The position numbers and the translations under genes are program-made. A stretch of 64,000 nucleotides of DNA from Styela clava (lineage: Eukaryota > Chordata > Ascidiacea > Stolidobranchia > Styelidae). Below the pieces are notes generated by a model. The model had not been told where the DNA came from and searched no databases. It saw nothing but the letters and a program-made list of their open reading frames with translations. The stretch lies in assembly GCF_964204865.1 (NCBI RefSeq), contig NC_135258.1, positions 8,981,001-9,045,000 of the forward strand, read 5' to 3'. The stretch's first letter is position 1. Each line of letters starts with the position of its first letter. This document shows, piece by piece, positions 14,529-29,114 of the stretch.

Positions 14529-17500
14529 TCTTAACTGAAATATTTAATTCCGGGCTAATCTATTGAGTGACAATATCACGGATTGATTGACTTTCTGCAA
14601 ACGATCTGAACTTTTATAATAAAAAATCATTCATTCTACTTTATGCAAATTTTGAGACAAATGAAAATCGTGTGCATTTGTCTTCTCTCATGCATACAGA
14701 AGAGAAAAGAAGCTCATAATTTAAATTTAACAAAGTCAGCAATGTATAGTAGATGATATCGATGGATAACTATTCAACAAGTTTGGTTGCTACAACTAGA
14801 CTACACATAATATGGATAACAACTTGTAGTGGAACATTTCTCTTTAAAATTGCATAGCCTTAACTGTAACACAGTCGCTGAACCAAAATGTTTTGATTTT
14901 CTAGGGAAAGATAAAATTTAAGTTTGAAAAACCGCCCATTCTTGAAAAAAATTTATACTATAAAAAAGTAAATAAACTGAATGGATATATCTATTTTATA
15001 ACTTTGCTCATGTAGCATATAATTTTGTTCAAACATAAATATTCGCAAAAACTTAACAACAAGCCTGGCAAATAAGTATATAAACAACAAATAAATGATA
15101 TTGTAGGTTTTATAGAATTTTTAGATTGAAGTGGGTTATTTCAATCAGCATAGATACTCCGAATCTTTCGAAAAAGTTTTCTATGCGATAAAAAAAACAT
15201 TGTGTAGTACGAACTAAGCAGCGAATGACTGTAAAATGCCATTGTGTCAATAGATTTTTATATTATTGTTACTGCTGGAGGATGGTCACAAATTATTAAG
15301 GCTATTTCAGAGATAACGAACAAATCCAAAATTATGGTTAACGTAATGATCACGAAGAAAAATAGTCTTAAACTTCAGGTATCTTATGTAAATAAATAGA
15401 TCGGCGAATCAAAAGTATAATTTTCTACTCAAGATATGGCTTACCACGAATTGTAATATAATGTGGGTTTTGTGTCTTTATGCAGATTATGTTCACACTA
15501 TTAGTCAAAAACGACATGTTTTTTATTTGAAAACGTTCTCGACGCGATAGAACTGACCTGTTCTAGTCTAAGGCATACATGTATTTTATCACTCCATCAA
15601 AATGCTGTATTTATACATGTCAATTTGGAAAAATACTTTAATTGCTTTGCAACACTTATCATTGCAACACAATAGCAACAAACCTATTATCGGATTTTCT
15701 TGACTAGCACGAAAAATTTTGAATCATAATTTCATTCAAATATTTGATGGTTATACTTCGAGTTACATTTATTTACAGTTGTCAAAAATATTCATTGTTA
15801 TCGTACATAAATTTACAAAATTATAAAATACCTCTCTTGAATTATTGCAATTATTGTTAGATAACAATAACATTTATTATGATGTCATACCACACATTTG
15901 TTTCAGTCCTTTGAGTTCACTTTGGTATTTTAAAGACCGCTGTACATTATAGGCGTTTCTCATAACGAATGTTCATACTCCTACAGTTTTTCAACTTTGC
16001 AATGCAACGTAAACCAAAACGCAAATACCACATCCAAATTTTTCGCATAATTTTCATTTTCTCCTGTTTATCGTCGCAAATAAATGAATATATTTAATCA
16101 AAAAAGTTATCCGCGGATTCGACGATAGAGGTGTTTCCAGTAACCATAAGTTGGAAATTGCATGGTTTCCATGGCATCACATCTAACGATAACACGAAGG
16201 CCTTGAACCGAGTGGCACAGACATAATAATTTAGATAAAATGTTTAGATACAAACGTTTACATTGTTCGTTGCAAAATATAAACTATATTTTTGGGATAA
16301 TTTCACTGTGTGGTGCAAATGTCTTTTTGTGAATAAGATTATCTTCTAATGCACCTTCTATTATAGTGTAATGTTACCATGAACCCATGCAAAAATCATA
16401 TATTTTGCTTCGAAAACGTGTGATGCATCTATATTTATATATGTGATGTAATGCGGAATACTAGCCAGTATGTCATTAGGTCATTAAAATAACATTCGAA
16501 CGTAAAGACCCTTCATTTATATTGATGCAATGAATTCAAAAATAAGATATAACTGCCGTGATTGGTCTCAACGGACTATAACTGTCCTAGTGTGATAGAT
16601 AACAACATTTATTTTTGTTTCACAAAATTAGGTTTTCGTGGAAAATTCGGGTATAAAATTATTGAAAAGCTAGAGAAAAAGAACATTGATGTAATCTGAT
16701 ACTAAATAGTGATAAGTATCGTTTATCAAAGGCGTAGCGTGGTCATTACCGCAGACCGAATGATACGGGACTCATTCAGACATGACGTCTGATCATAATT
16801 TGGAACTACATAATGCCAAAGCATATTTTGTTTAAATTCAGTTTGTAACAGAAAAATTATAAATTTCACAAAAATTTGTCAAAGGTAAAATCGATACCAG
16901 GCACCATACCAGTTGTCCAACGGAATCAACAAAATAATTCATTTGTGAAATATTCGATAAATTTTTGAAGCAAATTAGTTCTAGTTAGCTATACTATGAA
17001 CCATGATTTCATTTTTATTGGCCTAATAATTTCAAAAATCCTTCCCCACAAATTACAAAAGTTAATGACGTGCAACCTTTACATGGAACTGCGTTCTGAA
17101 TATCTCTGTGTGATATAAAATTGACTCTCGTTCTGGCAATTATGTTATTATTTATAGCAATTCTATTGAAAACAATATCACATACTCAATGTTTGCCCAT
17201 GTTAATTTCCCACTGATATTGGCACTATTTTGTTATTTACGTCACGAATAATTGCACCACCTGATGCCTCGGTACTTCAATATTCAGTATTACTTCCCGG
17301 AATAAGCAAATAATTTATAAATTCTTGTTGCTATGTCGTAACAAATATTCAAAATCTAGTATATTATTCGTTCGGAAGTCGCAGGTTCCAATAATCCATG
17401 CTAATTGTAAATTTTGCGCTCTTGTTATTATTCCATAATTTCATGTACAATCTACCATAAATAATCTAGACCAACTCAAAGTTATGACCTTTGTACCATA

Positions 17501-19311
17501 TTCAATCAGTAAGCAAAATTTGGCGAGAGATCATTGAGGTAATCGCGACCACAAACGATGCTTATTTTGTTCGTAAACCATGTATGCCTAAGGATAATTA
17601 AAAACCATACAGACATGGAAGAACTTACCATATATCTTCTGTTAATTGACTATAAACGTCTATAACGTACAGGAAATCCAAACGTGCTCAACAGCCCTAT
17701 AAATTTACCTCGACGATATCGGTGATTTGGAACGGGATTTATTTACATTTCCCAAATTTGAAATTAATTTACTCTATTACAAATTCTCAGATGTCACTGA
17801 CCGATTAATATCGCATGAACGAAGGAAATGGCTGTTTGGAAAGGTGACGTCAAAACAATTCCCAAGTAGGAAAATATGAATCAGTGCTGGATTTAGCATC
17901 TCTCATACGTATAGTAAAAAGCGATGGAAAAATAAGAGTTTTAATTGCCAGCATATGGTAGGAAATCTTTTCTTGCGATATTGGGTGAGATCTTTAATTG
18001 TCAGTTTTTGCATTTAGTATATACTCAGAGTGTCTTATGCAAAAGGTTTTTTGTCAAACATTCCAAACATTATGATAATGAATATAGTGAGACCGAAAAG
18101 TGCTTTAGCAACACGTGATTTCGAAAACCCACATTTCCACGATGTATTGAATGTATTGCATGTCGTTGTGATACGACCCTCACCAGAACATTTTATCTAA
18201 TTAACGTCTCCGGCAATCAATTTTCACGAGACATGATATTTTATGATCAACCCTTATCTGCATAAAAAGTGCAATTACAAATTTTTTTTTATTTAAACAT
18301 GCAAAAATACTCATTTTCATTTTATCCAAGATTGTGAATGAATAATCAGAATGACGAAAACATTTGTGGGAACGTGAGCGAAACAAATAAGAAGGCCATT
18401 TCGGTAGTTCCGTTGTAAGGTTTTTGTTTTTCATCGAAAATCCTTTAATTCCCGATGTCCATGGATAATTTGTTTGATCGATTTGTTAACCAACACCAAA
18501 GTGCAGATTCGTCGAAAACAATCCTGGCTACAGGTAGACCACAAAAGTCAACTCGTTTTGTTATTTCCCAAGTATGTGCAATCAAACATAATACATAGAT
18601 AAATTTGACTATTAGAAGAATAATTTATGTAAGGTCCAAGTATATTAACGAAATACCATTCAACTTTTGTGTGACGTCACGGGCTAAGAGGACATAAGAT
18701 AAAGTTGTTATTGGGGTCAAATCACCGTCGCAAATTAATGGTAACCCAATCCAAAATTTCAGCTGTTTCAATCATCAGTTAACGCAGTGAGTTAATCCTT
18801 AAATCTTCTTGTCGCAACTTGTTTGCACAAAAGGGAAATAGAACAACGGCATGAAAAAGACTTTTCAAATTTATCGACGGTTTAAACTTTAAAGTAACAG
18901 CTTGAAACATTATTCTCACACGCTATCCGGATTGCCAACCATGGAATTTTAACCCACAGCGTCAAGTCAACTTTTTAACAATAGTAGTATTTACAATTTT
19001 TACACGCAATGAAAAATTTAGCCACCAAATGGCAATAGATATCACAATAAAAACAACTCATCGGATAATGAGCATGAAAAATATTGACATATTTTTGAGT
19101 TAATTTTTGAAATGTAAACATACAACACTAACAATCCCTCTACGACAAGATGAAGCATTTTTTGTTCCATAAGTTGACGAAAGTTCAGAAAAATACAGAA
19201 TAATTATTAAATAAGTACAGCACCGTAATTACGTTTAAAATTAGTCAAACTTTAAAATTTGTAGGATTAAAAATTTAATTTGGTGAAATTTTATTTTGAA
19301 TATGTCATATT
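14529..19311. other. Intergenic, nothing recognised
   Basis: AT-rich, only short random-looking ORFs on both strands. No transposon termini, RNA genes or repeats were identified by eye. Confidence 0.45.
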
Positions 19312-19605
19312 TTATATTTGATGTTGATGAAAATTAGAGTTTCGTATTTTTTTCTTTTTCCGGAATTTCTCCCACAATTTCTTCACATAAAGAACGCACG
19401 CGATTTGGTTTTCACAGAATAGAAATCGGGAAATCGAATTGATATTTTGGTCCAATAATCTATTATTTGGCAATTTAGCATTCCATTGTCCGATAATTGC
19501 GTCTGATCTATCAATTGTGTAAATTTCAATAAAAGCAAAATATTTGTGTACGTCATGAATTGCCAAATACAATAAAATATGCAATTTTCTTATTTCATCC
19601 TTCAA
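19312..19605 (-). CDS. Weak candidate ORF, unrecognised
   Basis: A 97-codon frame ending in TAA with a basic C-terminus (KLWEKFRKKKKIRNSN) and an AATAAA just downstream. It starts from a non-ATG codon, and no clear acceptor or domain is seen. It may be chance in AT-rich DNA. Confidence 0.15.
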   Translation of the reverse strand: MKDEIRKLHILLYLAIHDVHKYFAFIEIYTIDRSDAIIGQWNAKLPNNRLLDQNINSISRFLFCENQIACVLYVKKLWEKFRKKKKIRNSNFHQHQI

Positions 19606-20206
19606 TTCACAAAACGTAGGGCCGCATATGATTTCCCCATTTTAATGTAGTATATACATACCCCTTGAATGATCATATATAATATAGCTGTACATTTTCA
19701 ATTTACTCAATCACGCGAAGTTTAGATAACCCCAGTCTATACCCTATCATTAGGGCTTAGATGGGATTTAAAGCTTCCTTGTAGGCTCCATTCTTATCTA
19801 AACTAAGGACTTTTTAAGGACGTATAAAGGATTTTATACGTTCTGAAATTGGGTAAAAATATTTCACGTATTTCTGAATTATTCGAAATGAATTGATATC
19901 AATTTTTCGTGCACTCGATTGTGAGGATGCAATATTATGTTCCGTAGTAAATATTTTAGCTTTCGTTGAACTGGGCCTAAAAACTGATAATTGCATCAGT
20001 AACATTTTTCAAGAACAACCCAGTGAATTTTTTAAGTATTGCTGACAAACATAGGTACTTTACAATTCATAGTTAATAACATTTACAATAGTTGAGACGA
20101 ATCCAATTTCGGTTCTATTTTAAAATATCTTTTTTGGTACACATGAAATTATTAATTTGTAAAGACTCATTGCTGTATTAAAACTCATTTTACGGAACCT
20201 GATTTA

Positions 20207-20419
20207 TTAAAGAATTTTAGGTTTGATATAAGATAAAATTTGGATCAAACGTTTGATTGCAGGCCTTTGTTTAGTGAAGTCAACATATCTTTCCTTTTTG
20301 ATGACTCGCTGGCAAATTAACTCCACAATTTGCATCGCCAACGGCAAATTTTCTTCTAGGCGGCATTTGTGGTCAGATGAAACAAGTAGTAATCTTTTGT
20401 AATTCCTAAGATCTTGTGT
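20207..20419 (-). CDS. Possible terminal exon of an unrecognised gene
   Basis: An acceptor TTTGTTTCCAG is followed in phase 0 by 70 codons and a TAA. The polyadenylation signal AATAAA (20203-20208) overlaps the stop. The peptide is helical-looking and balanced in composition: TQDLRNYKRLLLVSSDHKC, then ENLPLAMQIVELICQRVIKK, then QRPAIKRLIQILSYIK. It has two Cys and no membrane segment. Upstream exons on the minus strand (above 20420) were not found. Family not recognised; chance cannot be excluded. Confidence 0.35.
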   Translation of the reverse strand, partial: TQDLRNYKRLLLVSSDHKCRLEENLPLAMQIVELICQRVIKKERYVDFTKQRPAIKRLIQILSYIKPKIL

Positions 20420-23400
20420 CTGGAAACAAAGAATTACATTATAACCAAGCAGATAAACTAAAATCTTCAAATTGCGATAAACGGCCAGTACACAATTTTG
20501 TATTGTAAAATATATGTCGTCATTTTAACTCACTCCATGGTGAACTAGGAATGTTTGATACGAATTGACCTATAATGTGGGATCTATTTATGATCAAGCG
20601 CTAACGCGAACTTTGGTTATAAATTTATTACATTTTTCTGAAGACTTTAACATTCCAGCACATGAGTATTGAATTCTACCAGAAAATGTTCAATGCATCA
20701 GACACATGTTAACAACTATAGCAGTGTGATTATTGTTTTTAGATGTTGCTTATATTATTTCATTTTTGAAAAAAAAAAATCACCGGAAAGAGAAACTCGT
20801 ACGTAACATCGCGCGATTTGCATTTGTAACGATGAGATCTTGTGACTTGCGGTGTATAATATCGAAACATTCCGATGTCGCATTTGTGTCGTTCACATTT
20901 CTCACTCAGTATTATTAACAATATTATCATATCTTGGTAAACTGTTATGAGTTCAGCTCATCTGAAGATTGTTTTAATATTAATTTTTTTTGCATCGCGA
21001 TGCTAATACATAAATTTTTAGTTCTGAAAACTGTCTTGAGATTTCAAAATAAACGACTGAATAGACCTATACCATTATAGCAAAATAAAAAAAATTAGTT
21101 GGCAATATATAATTGTAAAATGCCTTCATGTATGTACGCTGCACTTGCTATTGTGTGAATAGCTCAGCTTTTACCGGGATAGCGATCTTTGGGATATGCC
21201 TGTTCAATTTATGTTCCATACACCAACGTCTATATTTCAAACACGCTGTCCACTAGACTAGGCTATCTCATCGTATATTTTAGTAATATTTTGAAATGAA
21301 AGGTCGATTCGAATGACCCAATTTCTTGAAATATATGTAGAATTAATGTGACAAAATCATTTACGTTGCGAATAAAAACTTATACATTGATATTTGCTTA
21401 TTTAATAATTCTCTTCCTTTGCACACCTGTTGAGATATTAGTCTACACTTTGATGAAACATCGTCAAATATTGCACATTTTTCAGTTATTAGAATGTTTG
21501 ATATAAAGCTCCGACTAGATATGTAACTGTAATAAAAAGGATCACTCAAAAATAACCTAAAATTCATATTGGTTTTGATAAGCTTTATATTAATATGAAA
21601 TCTTTATATAAGAGACTTTTGATTGTGTTTTGAGTTGTTTGCTAAGAAAATTAAAATTTGTTTGACTTTTTGTTTTAATGCAACAAGAGCAAACACATCA
21701 AAAAAGTTTGCGGCAAGACACCGGACGAAATATCCCTTTTGATTTATCGAAAGCGAATATATCAAAGCACCGTGGATATTTTATTGTGTCATAAGTGTCA
21801 AATAATATACCTATAATAATGTTAAATATTTGTTTCATTGATAAGAATCGCACACAAGGCTTTATTCTTTATCTGCCTTGATTTGTTCAGTAAATAATAT
21901 CACGTGTGCAATATACACAGTAAAAGTGTCAATATTCCGCGATTTATTCAACTATCGGATGAACGCCTGAGTTATAACACTTAATACTTATTTCACTTAA
22001 TGACAATAATTCATAACAAAATTTCAGATTGAAATTTGAGGATATTTAATTGAATACTATTTAATATTATAAAAAATATGCTTTAATTCGAGATTTTGAT
22101 AAAATTTCGCGGTATAAAATGATAACAAAACGTTATATATATTGTGTGTCTTCTGACAAAGGCTCAAACATTTCGTTTTTGAAAAGAAAAAAGTGAATTG
22201 GTGTACGTACAAAGTTGAAAAATATATGAAACCACTTCATGCGCTTTCTCATCTTAGGAAGGATTGCGTTGACAGAGAAATAAGCTCAAACTGGAACGCC
22301 AAATACGCCTCAGTGACACGGATATGTGATGGAATCGGATCGTGGGAGCTCACGATGTGTGCTACATTGGGCATATTGGTCACCAAACATATTCTTTTTC
22401 TATACGGACCAGGTTAATGAATTCGGAATTTCACAATGTTGCAAACCGAGAACACGTAAAAATGCCTGTTTTCCTCCGTTTCTCAATAGAATCTTACATT
22501 TACTCGTGGGTGAGACATTTCCACTATACTATGTTTACACTACCGACTAGAATGGAATATTTCAAGATGGTGAAGTTAGGGAAATAAAAACATTTTATGA
22601 ATTTGTGTCATCATAACTCAACACAAGGTCGCATTATAACAACAAGTTTTTGTCTGAAGTTCAAGTGCCCGTCCATCGTAAAATATCATTCAAAACATTC
22701 CGAGATAAAACGACAATAAAATTCAATTGAGCTACGGAACGCATTTGTCTTTTTGCAGGAGAAGTATAAACAAAACTTCCTGTGTGTTGCTTGAGAATTT
22801 TATGGCAATAAAGGCAGAAAAAGCGCGAAGAGAAATGACGGAAGCACGATTTCGGCGTTAGGATTAGAGTTAAGTAATATTATTACCTAGATTAATATAG
22901 TATGTGTGCATGAAGTTTGCTCAGTATAGAAATCAATATAAAAATTCCACCCTTAATCCCTTTTCAATGTATGCATATTTTATTCCCGATATTCATATTT
23001 ACTTTTCCAACTTCAAAAGGGCATTCGGAAAGTTTTTGCTTGTATTGTGACTAATCGGCACGACCATATTGAATTGATCATTCGATTCCATTCAGAAAGC
23101 GGTGATCGCTCCCATAATATTGGCAAGTTATAGGTGCGTCTTAAAACGCCTCTTGTTTCAAAATAGGATTAATATTAATACTCTCTAATCCCTAATTTTT
23201 GTTTATTCACTGTGAAGATACCGCACGATCACTGCTAGCAATCTAGTCAGCGCTGAATGCTCATATGCATTTGAACGAATTGATTTTTGATCAGGTAATA
23301 ATATTCTGATTCTAATTCCAGGATTTTTCAGAGGCTTTGTTTCCATTCACGTATGAATATGTTTAAATTCATTCAATGTGGTTTTTGTCTGAAACTTTAT

Positions 23401-25381
23401 TTAAAAAAACGTAGGCATAACAACAACATAACAAAAAACAGCGCAGTGGTTTCTTATCACTCTAATGATCTGAAAATGTGTCCATATCATTTGAAAGTAG
23501 AAATAGTTTGTTTAGAACATGTTATACTTCCATTAGATAACACATATCCTTTCAAATCCATTTATCTTAATATATTCTAAAATCTGCTTCCAATATTAAA
23601 CTCAATGTTGAGATATGCTAAATTTAGCCATACGCGAATTTTATGCCATGTTATCATTGTACATTAAGACCACTTTAGGAAATAATACTTTATCAACAAA
23701 AAGAAAATCATTTACTGAAACATATTCAAACGCAAAACCCAAACATGAATCGATTCTAATAGTACAATATATCTATGGCCGTGATTGGATATAGTAACGT
23801 GTATATTCCATGAACTTTGTGTGGTAAAATGTTGTTTTTATCTTGCTAAGTGTGACAAATGATGGTAAAATTCTTGACCGCGAATAACAAGATAAGTTTG
23901 TATTACTGCATGATATACAGATTCCAGACTTTCCAGTAATAAAACTAAAATACAAATTAACATGGTGCGCTTCGGGAACTGTTAAACTAGCTAAGTAAAG
24001 TGGTAAAATTACGATAATTAGACCTTTATTCTATTCAATGGGTGAATAGGCGAAGCCTTTATTCTACTCTGCCATTACCGGTAATTATTTGATTCAAACA
24101 ATAGGTTGTACAAATAACTCGTGTCAGACATTTGTTATAAGTACTAGTATTTACAAACCATATAACGTCAAATCACACCTGTGTAATGGATTTGATAAAA
24201 GTTGTATCTTTGGGAAATATATTATTAGAATCAAATCTCGACGATTAAACTTATTTTGAACTTCATTTCAAAAAATCAGTTTTCTAAACTTATCGAATCT
24301 AAGCATAGTATTTATGAAAATGGTGTATTGTTTTAAAAAAAAATGATTTTAGAAAACACATCATATTTAAGAAAATTGTGTTTACTGATGCTCCTACAGT
24401 AGAAGTTTAAAATGCCCATCACAACAGGGATGAGGAGTACATAAACACACGTATTTTTGATGACTAACCGATTTGTATTCAAAAAATATGATCATTCAAA
24501 ATAAACATTCAAGAAAGAGATATTTTACAGCACTGCATTTCCTATTATGATTCTTGAGTTGCCATTTGAAATTACGTGTACGATATGAATGAATTGAGAT
24601 TAGCATTTTAAGTTCATGTCAAATACAAAGTGCACGCCATAATATCTAACCTTAGTATAAACTATGATAAAATTAGCATTTTTGTTTCGTAAAATTGTCT
24701 TACCTATACGTTTGAGTCAGTTAACTTAGATTTTCGTGCATTGATGATATACGACCAATACCAATTGTCATATTTCTCCACAGACTTATGAACAAGTGTT
24801 TCTTGGAGAATGCGAGTCAAAATTATAGAATGTATTGTGCTATTATTTTGCAATTTGATCTGTCAATCATATTTTTCACTTAAATCAGCAATCAAAAAAT
24901 GTAACAGATAGCAAATCAATAATACAATAATAATACATATATTTGTAGAATACAAAAATAAATAAATAACTTCATTTGTGGTAAAGAATAGATTGAATCA
25001 AATGTGTAATAAAAATAAAAATCGAAAGCAACAAATTCCAAAAGTGATTACCGCAAGTCATAAAATACACATTAACATTTGATGGAGAAGAATCGCAAAT
25101 TGTGAATTGCCAAATTATTTTAATTTTCTATTCTGATTTTAATTGGCAGTCGCATTAGAACGCTTCAAAAGTTAATCAAAAATTTGCAAGATGCTTGAAA
25201 CTTAAACTTAAACACAAATTGGAAATTCACAACTACTAAGAAAGCGATGTTGAAATATCATTATATGTCAATGTCATCCTGGTCGTACTGTCAGATAAGC
25301 AATTAAAAACACCAATCATTTGCACTTATTAAATTATTATAATCTACTTGAAGAGTTTTAATTTGATTTTATGGAGTAGAC
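20420..25381. other. Intergenic, nothing recognised
   Basis: AT-rich. Many overlapping short ORFs near 22.2-22.6 kb do not form a convincing exon. No mobile-element termini seen. Confidence 0.45.
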
Positions 25382-25857
25382 CAGTGGTTCTCAAACTTTC
25401 TAGAGTCGGGACCCACTATTTATTACCACAGCTTATGGCGACCCACATAACTTTGATTTTCTGATAAAGGAACGCCAAAGACCTCTTTCAAAAAAAAACC
25501 ATAGTGTTATTCTTCAAAAAAAAAATAAATCTAAATTCTGTCTAAATTTCGGGGAAACACGGTAAGAAGTGCTGTACAGTGTACAAAACTGCTATGCGTA
25601 AAAAAAGCCAAATGGTCATTCTTTGAGTAGCAAATTTTTGTTCTTTTGAGAAGATCGTAAAAAGGAAACTTCCACAGATTAGAACTTAAATTCAATTTAA
25701 TTTCTTTGTTTTTTTTTTTGAAGATTTACGTATTCGAGTCGCCACTGATCCTAATAACCAGTATAATTAACCAAAGCTTTCTACATCTTTTCACGACCCA
25801 CTAAGATTCCTTCCGCGACCCACCAGGGGGTCGCGACCCATAGTTTGGGAACCGCTG
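25382..25857. mobile_element. hAT-type MITE, 476 bp
   Basis: Terminal inverted repeats CAGTGGTTCTCAAACT and AGTTTGGGAACCGCTG are flanked by an 8 bp target-site duplication with one mismatch (GAGTAGAC / GTGTAGAC). An 8 bp duplication and CAG...CTG ends are typical of hAT transposons. There is no coding capacity, so it is non-autonomous. An internal stretch near 25550 (TTCGGGGAAACACGGTA) matches one end of the unrelated MITE at 61.6 kb. Confidence 0.85.
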
Positions 25858-27259
25858 GTGTAGACTAATGGATTTATTTAAGTTTAAGGTAAGAATTGCA
25901 CTTCAGACTTTAAGGGGCTTGTCAACAAAAACTCAGAGTATTGCTTATTATACTATAGGATCAAATTCCAATCTTATGAGTTATAAAATTATCAAATTGG
26001 ATAAACGTTTGATTTGTAACTGATACCATCGTTATACCTATTTTTAACATGCTGTGTTGTGAAACTGAACACCCAATACATGGATCTGTTGCTCGATTAA
26101 CAATGCATCGTCGGACATAAATAAAATGATCAACTGAACACGGTACAATTTCATTTTGTGTATGATGTCGTCTTATTGTTTTGTTTCGGACAACCAGGAA
26201 ATCGAAAATCTTGAAACAAGTCAACATATGTGGTAATATTAAACTTTTTCTGTCTCTTAATTCGGGATTTATTTACAACCCTTATGAGACACCAATGGCA
26301 CATTTTTGAAGCACGCAAATAAATTGTTGAACCGTTTGTGCATAAACCAGATAAAAACTAATAGTTTCCTATCGTTGACTGGATCGCAGTTTTCTCCCAG
26401 CAACACTCCGTGAGACCGTCATTCTACTGTGAAGATCTTTATTTTGCATTAATAAAATAAAATCTACCAAACTACTGCAAACACAAACAAAGTATATATA
26501 GAAGTGTACAAGGGCTAAGGTTTTCCTATTTTCCATATTCGAACAAAACACCAAGGATGTGTTTTCTCAATAAAATACACCCAACTGATTACTCATGTTC
26601 TATATACGACAGCAATAAAAACTATAATGTACATTATACTACTGATTGATCACTTTATAAAATCGTGTGTTTGAAGTTGAACGTAGGTGTCTTCTTGTCA
26701 AAAAGCGGAATAAACTCCGACAATATACGAAAAGAATTTGTTATGAAGTCGTATTGTTTACAGAAACATAATATTTAACCGCGTGACTGGACCGGCCTTT
26801 CGTAAACTGTCGAAAAACAAATAACCGGATGATATATTGATGATATCATTAAAATGCTGAATGATGAGTTTGCGTCGTCATTATATTTTGAACAAATATA
26901 TATGATTTGAAATTAATGTACGTAACTAACCGTATATAGTATGTATGTTATCACATCATAATTACTTTTCGTCAGTTTCCCAAACGATAGGAAAAAATAA
27001 AGCTTGAAATGCAGTAAAAGGAATCTTACATAGTGCCTTTAATCAGTTATATTTTATATGAATAAATTATTCGATTCTACAGTCGTAATATTCAGTTTTC
27101 ATTTTGTGTATTCAGGCACCAACCTACAATAGGGTTTAAACGTGGTGGTAGATTGTTACATTCGAAATAAGATGCGTAGGAAGAAGTTTTGTTTGTCTTT
27201 TATTGTCTGTAAGTATTTACAAATAGACAAAATGGTCTTCAAAGTGTAGCAAGTTTAGT
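25858..27259. other. Intergenic, nothing recognised
   Basis: No gene or repeat seen before the duplicated block beginning near 27260. Confidence 0.45.
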
Positions 27260-27836
27260 AAGATCTTCCAAATCTGCGGGGTGGTGCAATAACTTAAGAT
27301 TAGCATCACCTTCTGCTGCTGTTATGATAGTAGTATGTTAGACGTATCGGGTATATTGTTACTGAAACTTATACAGTATCACAATTAGGCTAGGGCGTGA
27401 GAGATAAATACGTAACTTATTCCAATAGAGCAGGAAAGGGCTGAACAAACAGTCTAACGGTGCCGGGCTCTGGGTAATAGTGCGAATTGTTTTGTTATTG
27501 TTTTAATTATTGAGTTGTTTATATCCATGGCAGTCATGGGAAATCGTCTCAGTAACCGGGTTGTTCCATCACTTCTCTAGTCATTTTCAAAGCTCACCTG
27601 CGCTATACAGCGGGAATTTTTGTCGTGATAGAATAAGAAATTGGTAATTTAGACGCACATTTCATGCAAAAACGGTTGATTTGGTGTATTACCTTACAAT
27701 TTTTTCTACGAGTATGTTTTTATTATAAAAAAAATATCGATTATGAATGGGTGCTCCTTCTGTGACAGTAGATAGTAAGAGTTTATACGACAAGTTGGGG
27801 CCCATGAATAGATTTCCGGTAAGGTAAATTATGAAA
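27260..27836 (+). repeat. Duplicated block R1, copy 1
   Basis: About 580 bp that recurs in the same orientation at 35813-36492. Shared landmarks include AAATCTGCGGGGTGGT, ATTAGCATCACCTTCTGCTG and TAGTAAGAGTTT followed by CCATGAATAGAT. Both copies end at a GTAAGGT sequence. Small indels separate them. No intact reading frame is shared, so this looks like an old repeat or decayed gene piece. Confidence 0.8.
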
Positions 27837-28319
27837 CATATCATATATATACTTGTGAAGTTAGCGAGAATAAGTCACGTCAGTAGTCAATAGTACAGAC
27901 AATTAGGCCACAGACAATTATACATGCTTGTAGCTGCCCAGCAGAACTCAGTGTTGATGCCAAGCATTATTGTTTGTGGCGCTATTGACTTCAATCGAAT
28001 GGGCAAGTTTTTGCCAAAAACATCATCATTACATCAGCAAAGATTGTTACTGACAATTACAAGCCAAGAAAATAGGTGGATCAAACGGCGATTACTAAAC
28101 TTGTAATGTTTTGTATATATATATACTGCTGTGGCAGTTAACAACATAACATGTTTTCATCCGGATGGCGGGAGAGCAAGTGTTTAGGCGGGCAAGATGC
28201 AGGACCCGGTGACATGGGAATTTCATTTATAACCTACACATTGTCGTGATAGCTATCAAATTTTGTAGTATATTAGACTAATGGTCTCGAGAAGATGGAA
28301 CTGAAAAGCGGTCTACGAC

Positions 28320-28385
28320 AGTGGTTCCCAGGCTGTGGGTCGCGACCCGGGTGGGGTGAAGTGAAGATTTTTAGAGGTCGCTTAA
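28320..28385 (+). mobile_element. Truncated hAT-type MITE end
   Basis: CAGTGGTTCCCAGGCTGTGG followed by GTCGCGACCC has the sequence style of the left or right end of hAT-type MITEs like the one at 25.4 kb. No matching opposite terminus was found, so it seems truncated. Confidence 0.45.
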
Positions 28386-29040
28386 TTTCTGTTAAACATG
28401 CGCACACAATTGACTAGGATTTAAAAATTGGAGAGTAGGGTAAATTGGATTTTTCGCAAGGCTTCGAGAAATTATGTTGGTTTGTTATTTTGTACCAGTG
28501 TAGTCGCTTGGTTATTGAATATACAGAGCAAAGTTGATTTATTTGGCAATTGGTGCTTAATTAAGTATGGTATTGACAAGTACGCCAAGCGATGTCTTGA
28601 CCGAGTTATCCCACTTTGGGTTTTGATCAGTTGCGAAAGCGTATTGTTAATTCGCGCACGTGTCCAAAATCTACAAATAGTGTGTTCTACGTGTTTTCGT
28701 CCACATCGCCTCCGCATAAAAGTGAACATTTTTACATATTTTTACACCGTAGTTTTCATACCATGCCTTTTGAGGATTCCCTTTATTCCATGCATTGTCG
28801 GGACCGCTCATATATTTTGTGATCGATGTTCATCATCCACGTCCACTTGCAATCGATATAAAGGCACATTGTTCTTATTGATATATTTTAATTGTATATA
28901 CTGATTTTTGATTTTTGATGTTTGCAGTACTCATGTTGCATGAACGACCCGATTATGCCTATATTTGTAATAGTCTATCCTTTGTTCGTCCATCAAGCAA
29001 AAAATGATATTTATTCACTAAACCTTTCGTCGAAGTATTC

Positions 29041-29114
29041 GTACCAAGATGGCACAAAACCTGAATATATCATGTGTAGCCGGTCAGGGTCCAGGATGTG
29101 CGTAATCTTGGTAC
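29041..29114. mobile_element. Short foldback element
   Basis: A 74 bp segment with imperfect inverted ends (GTACCAAGATGGC ... GTAATCTTGGTAC) and an inner inverted pair around ACCTGAA / CCAGGATGTGCG. A relative lies at about 37584-37664. Probably a tiny MITE. Confidence 0.5.

Noticed and set aside
28428-28904. 158-codon plus-strand ORF, hydrophobic and Cys-containing
   Set aside because: It overlaps other long frames on both strands, has no domain or splice context, and lies in repeat-rich DNA. Likely chance.
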